Below the pieces are notes generated by a model. That model did no database searches, was not told where the DNA came from, and saw nothing but the letters and a program-made list of their open reading frames with translations. DNA of 5,729 nt, from NCBI GenBank assembly GCA_964445775.1, contig CAYUMH010000190.1, positions 1-5,729 of the forward strand, in the 5' to 3' direction. This DNA comes from Terrimonas sp964445775 (GTDB taxonomy: Bacteria; Bacteroidota; Bacteroidia; Chitinophagales; Chitinophagaceae). This document shows positions 1-3,712 of this stretch, one piece after another. The first letter of the stretch is position 1, and each line of letters begins with the position of its first letter. A program made the position numbers and the translations under genes.

Positions 1-316
1 GGATAATATTGCCCGGCACACGGCCATTGATACATTAAAAAGTAAGGGTTGGCAAAACGAAAAAAAGACAGATCAGCTGGATACGGTACAGCTGAGTGCT
101 GATGTAGAAACGGCAAAGACAACAGATGGAGCAGGGATCAAACACCTTATTCATCACCTGAAAGCTGAGTTTAAGGAAATTGTGGAACTGTCTTATACCC
201 AGGGCTATACACAGGAAGAAATATCAACCTTGTTAAGCATACCTTTAGGAACCGTAAAAACAAGAATGCGTGCGGCATTACTACAATTAAGAAAAAATTT
301 TAGTATAGAAAAGTGA
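1..316 (+). CDS. ECF-type RNA polymerase sigma factor, C-terminal part (5' end outside window)
   Basis: This is the 3' end of a sigma-70 family extracytoplasmic-function sigma factor. It would direct RNA polymerase to a small regulon when released by its anti-sigma factor. The reading frame is entered at base 2 and gives 104 residues before TGA at 314-316. The first residues (DNIARHTAIDTLKSKG) match the end of region 2, where IARxxAIDxLR-like sequence is typical. A variable linker follows, then region 4 from about fragment residue 48: EIVELSYTQGYTQEEIS, then IPLGTVKTRMRAALLQLRK. The second stretch is the helix-turn-helix that reads the -35 element and is highly characteristic of ECF factors. 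The gene overlaps the following anti-sigma gene by 4 bases, so the two are almost certainly co-transcribed and translationally coupled. Most of region 2 and the start lie upstream, so the ECF subgroup cannot be assigned. The family call itself is secure. Confidence 0.93.
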   Translation, partial: DNIARHTAIDTLKSKGWQNEKKTDQLDTVQLSADVETAKTTDGAGIKHLIHHLKAEFKEIVELSYTQGYTQEEISTLLSIPLGTVKTRMRAALLQLRKNFSIEK

Positions 317-1134
317 ATATAAGTGAGTACATACAAAGTGGCATCATTGAAACAGTTGTGATGGGACTTGCGGACAGTAAAGATGTTGCGGAGCTGGAAG
401 AGCTACGCCAGCAATACCCAGAAGTAGACAGCTATGCCCGGGAATGTGAGCTATGGCTGGAGGAAACGGCCATACAGCAAGCGGCAAAGGTTCCGGCAGA
501 AGGCAGGGTACAATTTTTACAAACGCTCAATACACTGTCAGCCGGACAGGATGATTCGGATAGGGGTTTAGCTCAAACACCGGTTATTCCTGTAACAACA
601 ACCCAACCAAAAAAAATTGGCTCGTTTAAATGGATGGCAGCTGCAGCAATCATTCTGCTGGTGATCAGTGCTGCTACAAATATTTACTTATACCAGAAAT
701 ATACAAAAGTTAACCAGGCCTATGCCGATCTGAATAACCTGAATACCGAACTGGCTAAACAAAATAAACAACAGGAAACAAAACTAACTGCTTATAATAA
801 ATCAGCCGAAATATTTGCTTCACCTGATTATATTAAAGTATCAATGGCCGGTAAAGAAAATTATACCGCAACTGTATTCTGGAATAAAAAAACAGCGGCG
901 GTTTACCTGGTGGCCAACCACTTGCCTGCAGCCCCCAAAGGTAAACAGTACCAGCTATGGGCCCTTGTGGATGGTAAACCTGTAGATGCCGGTGTATTAC
1001 AGGATTGCGGTAATATATGTTCTGCTAAAAACATAAATGAAGCACAGGCATTTGCTATAACCCTGGAAAATGAAGGTGGTAGTCCAACCCCTAACCTGGA
1101 ACAGTTGTATGTGCTGGGTAAAATAACAAGTTAA
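313..1134 (+). CDS. RskA-type membrane anti-sigma factor
   Basis: Predicted 273-residue single-pass membrane anti-sigma factor that would hold the upstream ECF sigma factor inactive. The N-terminus (NISEYIQSGIIE, residues 2-13, then VVMGLADSKDVAELEELRQQ) is the usual zinc-free anti-sigma start in Bacteroidota. Residues 1-80 should be the cytosolic sigma-binding part. A hydrophobic segment at about 107-127 (WMAAAAIILLVISAATNIYLY) is the membrane span, followed by a probable short coiled coil at 130-158. The periplasmic RskA-like C-terminal domain covers about 170-273, with the recognisable KGKQYQLWALVDGKPVDAGVLQ block at 209-230. Cys232 and Cys236 (DCGNIC) could form a disulfide. The GTG at 313 is chosen because an in-frame TAG lies at 301-303 and the next start, ATG at 361, would remove the conserved N-terminus. 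GTGA is shared with the sigma factor stop. Release is probably by proteolysis or conformational change, but the signal is unknown. Confidence 0.92.
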   Translation: MNISEYIQSGIIETVVMGLADSKDVAELEELRQQYPEVDSYARECELWLEETAIQQAAKVPAEGRVQFLQTLNTLSAGQDDSDRGLAQTPVIPVTTTQPKKIGSFKWMAAAAIILLVISAATNIYLYQKYTKVNQAYADLNNLNTELAKQNKQQETKLTAYNKSAEIFASPDYIKVSMAGKENYTATVFWNKKTAAVYLVANHLPAAPKGKQYQLWALVDGKPVDAGVLQDCGNICSAKNINEAQAFAITLENEGGSPTPNLEQLYVLGKITS

Positions 1135-1154
1135 CAACCGTCCTCCCTGTATAT

Positions 1155-1189
1155 AAAAAAGCCGCCCAATAAAAGGGCGGTTTTTTTTT
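1155..1189 (+). terminator. Rho-independent terminator after the sigma/anti-sigma operon
   Basis: CCGCCC (1162-1167) pairs with GGGCGG (1175-1180) around a 7-base loop, AATAAAA. A G-U pair (1161/1181) and an A6/T6 run extend the stem outward. Nine Ts follow the G/C stem at 1181-1189, and a second run of nine Ts lies at 1193-1201. It starts 21 bases after the anti-sigma stop codon, so it separates the regulator operon from the ferritin-like operon. Confidence 0.93.
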
Positions 1190-1276
1190 ATGTTTTTTTT
1201 TACAAATAAATCCGAACCGCAAACCAACCTCGTATATAAATCATATCAGGCCTCAGCAAATTATTATACTTCTCAA

Positions 1277-1286
1277 CATTCATTCA
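1277..1286 (+). repeat. CATTCATTCA leader element, copy 1
   Basis: The 10-base element CATTCATTCA lies 16 bases before the ATG at 1303 and is followed by a TTTTAAA stretch. The same element, exact or with one change, precedes the next two genes (2020-2029 and 2860-2869). No Shine-Dalgarno sequence is visible at any of the three starts, which is usual in Bacteroidota. It could be a translation-affecting leader, a regulator site, or a remnant of the gene duplication; the sequence does not decide which. Confidence 0.5.
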
Positions 1287-1302
1287 CTTTTAAACTTTTT
1301 TT

Positions 1303-2016
1303 ATGGATACAAAACTTGAAAAAACAGCCACTGCCATGGCATTACAGGTTCCAGATGCCGAAAGGGTAAATCGCAGGAAATTTTTATCCTATGCCGGTAT
1401 GGCCGCAGCTACTGCAGCCGCCTTATATGCCTGTAAAAAAGATGATAATAAAATGGAAACTGCTCCGGCAGGTAGTGTGGACCTGGGCAAAGGTGATATA
1501 GGCATATTAAACTATGCTTATGCACTGGAACAACTGGAGGCCGCATTTTATACAGCGGTAATCGCATCTCCGTATAGCGGCATAACAATGGCCGAACAGG
1601 CATTGCTGACCGATATAAGAGATCATGAAGTAGCACACCGTAATTTTTTTAAAGCAGCCCTGGGCGCAAGTGCCATTACCAATTTAGAAGTAAATTTTTC
1701 CGCTGTTAATTTCGGCAGCCGTGATAGTGTGCTGGCAACTGCAAAAGCTTTTGAAGACCTGGGTGTTGCTGCATATAATGGTGCGGGTAAATTAATTGTG
1801 GATGGTAATTACCTGTTACTGGCGGGTAAAATTGTTTCGGTAGAAGCGAGACATGCGGCTTTGATAAGAGACCTTATCAGTAATGGCAGTTTTGCCAATA
1901 GCACGGCTATTGATGCCGATGGCTTAGATCTTGCCAAACCGCCAAGTGAAGTACTCACCGCTGCCAAACCATTTCTGAAATCGGTTTTATGGGGCGGTAA
2001 TTTACCCAAACAATAA
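1303..2016 (+). CDS. Tat-exported ferritin-like lipoprotein (Ferritin_2-like family)
   Basis: A 237-residue protein of the ferritin-like superfamily, probably a four-helix bundle with a di-metal centre. The first 44 residues form a Tat lipoprotein signal. NRRKFLS (23-29) matches the twin-arginine motif; an Ala-rich hydrophobic stretch follows, then LYAC (41-44), a plausible lipobox with lipidated Cys44. The next residues, KKDD (45-48), resemble the Bacteroidota lipoprotein surface-export signal, so the mature protein may face outward from the outer membrane. Candidate ligands, in order: Glu76/Glu79 (YALEQLEAAFY), Glu109 and His112 (RDHEVAH), Glu151 (AFEDLG), Glu181 and His184 (SVEARHA). Known relatives are mostly uncharacterised; iron oxidation, storage or peroxide protection is inferred only from the fold. 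It is the first gene of a likely three-gene operon, 30 bases before its paralogue. The ATG at 1303 gives a complete Tat signal and is preferred; no Shine-Dalgarno sequence is present. Confidence 0.9.
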   Translation: MDTKLEKTATAMALQVPDAERVNRRKFLSYAGMAAATAAALYACKKDDNKMETAPAGSVDLGKGDIGILNYAYALEQLEAAFYTAVIASPYSGITMAEQALLTDIRDHEVAHRNFFKAALGASAITNLEVNFSAVNFGSRDSVLATAKAFEDLGVAAYNGAGKLIVDGNYLLLAGKIVSVEARHAALIRDLISNGSFANSTAIDADGLDLAKPPSEVLTAAKPFLKSVLWGGNLPKQ

Positions 2017-2019
2017 ACC

Positions 2020-2029
2020 CATTCATTCA
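2020..2029 (+). repeat. CATTCATTCA leader element, copy 2
   Basis: An exact second copy of the 10-base element. It starts three bases after the TAA at 2014-2016 and ends 17 bases before the ATG at 2047. As in copy 1, a TTTAAA block follows. It fills a third of the 30-base gap between the two ferritin-like genes. Confidence 0.5.
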
Positions 2030-2046
2030 ATTTAAAATTTACCATT

Positions 2047-2856
2047 ATGAACATGCAACATATTATCAATGAAATTGAAAAAGTTGATCCTGAGATATAC
2101 GACCGGGTTGATACGCGACGCACTATCATGCAGCGTTTTACCAGTGCAGGTGGCAAAATTGCACTGGCGGCCTTACCGCTTGCCTTGGGCGGCCTGTTTA
2201 AAAAATCATATGGCCAGTCTACCGGCAGCGGTATAGTAGGTGTATTAAATTATGCATTAACACTGGAATACCTGGAATCTGAGTTTTATATAAAAGGGGT
2301 TGACTCAGGTATTGTTCCGGCTGGCACACCGGCAGAAGGGGCTATTAAAACGATCCGTGATCATGAGGTTGCACACGTAGCATTTTTAAAGAAAGTGATC
2401 ATGTCAATGGGTGCTACCCCCGTGGCAAAACCGACTTTCGATTTTACTGCCGGCGGTGCTTTCAGCAATGTATTTACCAACTACGATACTTTTTTAGCCG
2501 TTGCACAAACTTTTGAAGACACCGGAGTAAGAGCCTATAAAGGCCGGGCTGGTGAGTTGATGAGTAACAATGATGTATTGACGGCTGCCTTACAAATTCA
2601 TGCAGTAGAAGCAAGGCATGCTGCGCATATACGTTATATGCGTAAAGCCAGGGGAGCCAATGTTAAGCCATGGATAACCGGTAAGGACTCAGGTATAGGT
2701 TCGGCCGTGCAGGCCAGTTATGACGGGGAAGAACTTACTACACAGGCCGGTGTGAACATTGCCGGGTTTGTAAGTGTATCGGCCGCCAGCGAAAGTTTTG
2801 ATGAGCCGTTGACAGCAGCGCAGGTATTGGCTATTGTTGACCCTTTTATAAACTAA
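2047..2856 (+). CDS. Exported ferritin-like protein, paralogue of the preceding gene
   Basis: A 269-residue ferritin-like protein, clearly homologous to its upstream neighbour. Shared blocks include GVLNYALTLEYLESEFY (65-81), IRDHEVAH (103-110), TFEDTGVRAYKG (155-166) and VEARHAAHIR (187-196). Candidate di-metal ligands are Glu74/Glu77, Glu107 with His110, Glu157, and Glu188 with His191, so the site looks intact. The N-terminus has a long polar region, TRRTIMQ at 23-29 (a Tat-like motif with Ile for Phe) and a hydrophobic stretch at about 34-51. Cleavage might follow SYG (54-56). There is no Cys anywhere, so unlike the neighbour it is not a lipoprotein. A segment of about 45 residues after the fourth helix (roughly 203-250) is absent from the paralogue. 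The C-termini match again: AQVLAIVDPFI here, SEVLTAAKPFL there. A ferroxidase-like or redox-protective role is inference. The first five residues contain a second Met (Met3), so the exact start could shift by two codons. Confidence 0.9.
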   Translation: MNMQHIINEIEKVDPEIYDRVDTRRTIMQRFTSAGGKIALAALPLALGGLFKKSYGQSTGSGIVGVLNYALTLEYLESEFYIKGVDSGIVPAGTPAEGAIKTIRDHEVAHVAFLKKVIMSMGATPVAKPTFDFTAGGAFSNVFTNYDTFLAVAQTFEDTGVRAYKGRAGELMSNNDVLTAALQIHAVEARHAAHIRYMRKARGANVKPWITGKDSGIGSAVQASYDGEELTTQAGVNIAGFVSVSAASESFDEPLTAAQVLAIVDPFIN

Positions 2857-2859
2857 AGG

Positions 2860-2869
2860 CATTCACTCA
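2860..2869 (+). repeat. CATTCACTCA leader element, copy 3
   Basis: A one-mismatch copy of the leader element (CATTCACTCA). It starts three bases after the TAA at 2854-2856, the same offset as copy 2. The distance to the next ATG (2901) is longer, 31 bases, and a TTTTAAA stretch lies at 2885-2891. The repeated position behind each stop codon supports a real shared element more than the short motif alone would. Confidence 0.4.
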
Positions 2870-2900
2870 AAAAATTAATCAACATTTTAAATATAGTAAT

Positions 2901-3305
2901 ATGAAAAAGACAATCATTGCAGTAAGCCTATTTGCTTTCGGATTAGTAACGATAGCCCCGGCTATGGCCGCTAATGAGCCGGTTACTGTGAAAACAAATA
3001 ACCTGGTTGAATGGAAAAAATCGAAAACAGGTACATGGGCCGGTAAAAAAGACAATAAAACCTATTGGTACAAATTGGACAAGGATGCCAAATTATGGTG
3101 GAGTGCCGATGGCAAAAAATGGGCAGCGGTAGAAAATGGTATGTGGGCCGATAAAGACGGCAAATGGTTAAAAATTAATAACGGTAAACTGGTTTGGACA
3201 ACGGACGGTAACAACTGGTCGGAAGTACCCGACTGGAAATGGGAAGGTTCTGACGGGAAGTGGTACAAGTTTGATGATAAATGGACCTTGTGGGTAAATG
3301 CATAA
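2901..3305 (+). CDS. Small secreted tryptophan-rich repeat protein, function unknown
   Basis: I do not recognise a named family. The 134-residue product has a clear Sec signal peptide: MKKT, a hydrophobic core at 5-19, and probable cleavage after AMA at residue 23. The mature part of about 111 residues holds 15 Trp and 20 Lys and no Cys. Trp are at 38, 46, 56, 66, 67, 74, 82, 89, 99, 106, 112, 114, 121, 128 and 131. A short unit, Trp-x(3-4)-Asp-Gly-x(1-2)-Trp, recurs: WSADGKKW (67-74), WADKDGKW (82-89), WTTDGNNW (99-106), WEGSDGKW (114-121). Its copies start 15, 17 and 15 residues apart, with a final Trp131 17 further on, giving a 32-residue super-repeat. The units resemble Asp-box/BNR hairpins and, less closely, choline-binding-type repeats, so a beta-rich fold is likely. 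It lies 44 bases behind the second ferritin-like gene and before a terminator, so it is probably the last gene of that operon and acts outside the cytoplasm. Confidence 0.85.
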   Translation: MKKTIIAVSLFAFGLVTIAPAMAANEPVTVKTNNLVEWKKSKTGTWAGKKDNKTYWYKLDKDAKLWWSADGKKWAAVENGMWADKDGKWLKINNGKLVWTTDGNNWSEVPDWKWEGSDGKWYKFDDKWTLWVNA

Positions 3306-3356
3306 AATTTGTTCCATTAGTAGCCGGATAGCGACCATCTAATACGTACTCTATCC

Positions 3357-3393
3357 ATAAGGCCGCCTTATTCATAAGGTGGCCTTATTTTTT
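3357..3393 (+). terminator. Rho-independent terminator after the ferritin-like operon
   Basis: ATAAGGCCGCCTT (3357-3369) pairs with AAGGTGGCCTTAT (3376-3388), with one G-U pair. A further A-T pair can close a TTCA tetraloop. Six Ts run from 3388 to 3393. It starts 51 bases after the stop codon of the Trp-rich gene. The 13-14 bp stem makes it a confident end for the three-gene unit. Confidence 0.92.
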
Positions 3394-3445
3394 ATTTAGT
3401 CAGCGGCATTACTGCTATTACAGTCTGTTGTGATCCGATAGGGTG

Positions 3446-3484
3446 AGTATTTAATTAATCTCCACTGGAAATTAATTAAATACT
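3446..3484. repeat. Long A/T-rich inverted repeat (14-bp perfect arms)
   Basis: AGTATTTAATTAAT (3446-3459) is the exact reverse complement of ATTAATTAAATACT (3471-3484), with an 11-base spacer. TCC/GGA inside the spacer can add three more pairs around an ACT loop. No T-run follows on either strand and the operon already has a terminator at 3357-3393, so it does not look like a standard terminator. It could be a regulator-binding palindrome, an mRNA structure, or a small mobile-repeat remnant. Confidence 0.7.
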
Positions 3485-3635
3485 ATCACTTGTACGTTCG
3501 GTAATTCTATGGAGCATTGTAGACACCTATGCATTAATCCATACAAAAAATTTTCAAATCAATTACTTTACATAATAAAATACAAACGTTTCGTTTCCAT
3601 TGTAAAACATCTTTAAAACTTACAATAAATTCTCA

Positions 3636-3654
3636 TTTTCGAAAACCTATTTTC
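3636..3654. promoter_or_regulatory. Possible operator: palindrome TTTTCGAAAA with a third half-site
   Basis: TTTTCGAAAA (3636-3645) is a perfect 10-base palindrome. Its GAAAA half also pairs with TTTTC at 3650-3654 across a 4-base spacer, so three half-sites lie in a row about 60-75 bases before the receptor ATG. It is not a recognisable Fur box. The position suits a regulator of the receptor promoter, but in A/T-rich DNA such short palindromes also occur by chance. Confidence 0.25.
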
Positions 3655-3712
3655 CGCATCTCGAAATATAAGCATTATTGCAGCGATTAGTTTCGTTCTC
3701 CAAAAAATAAAA

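Larger units (their letters stand above)
3394..3712. other. Gene-free intergenic stretch before the receptor gene
   Basis: About 320 A/T-rich bases with no convincing gene. It contains the inverted repeat at 3446-3484 and the palindrome cluster at 3636-3654, listed separately. The promoter of the receptor gene must lie here. I see no full Bacteroidota-type promoter (TTTG near -33 with TAnnTTTG near -7). The nearest -7 match is TAGTTTCG at 3688-3695, one base off and without a clear -33 partner, so I do not call it. The receptor start has no Shine-Dalgarno sequence, only the A-rich run CAAAAAATAAAA before the ATG. Confidence 0.6.

Noticed and set aside
997..1227. Minus-strand open frame of 76 codons spanning the anti-sigma 3' end and terminator
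   Set aside because: It runs through the terminator hairpin and overlaps a well-supported gene. The product has no recognisable motif or plausible start context.
1214..1234. ECF-like promoter (GAACC at 1214-1218, CGTA at 1231-1234) before the ferritin-like operon
   Set aside because: The spacer is only 12 bases, against about 16 for such promoters, and the recognition sequence of this sigma factor is unknown. The match may be chance.
1809..2156. Minus-strand open frame of 115 codons across the junction of the two ferritin-like genes
   Set aside because: It is antisense to conserved ligand motifs of both genes (VEARHA and the N-terminus of the second), so it is a shadow of real coding sequence.
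3175..3375. Minus-strand open frame of 66 codons ahead of the second terminator
   Set aside because: Its start lies inside the terminator stem and most of it is antisense to the Trp-rich gene. The translation shows no domain.
3509..3616. Possible 35-residue small protein in the intergenic region (ATG at 3509, TAA at 3614)
   Set aside because: The frame has a composition typical of translated A/T-rich noncoding DNA, with no signal peptide, motif or leader feature to support it.
3671..3685. Fur-box-like AGCATTATTGCAG segment before the receptor
   Set aside because: It shares only a short ATTATT-like core with a Fur site and lacks the inverted-repeat structure.
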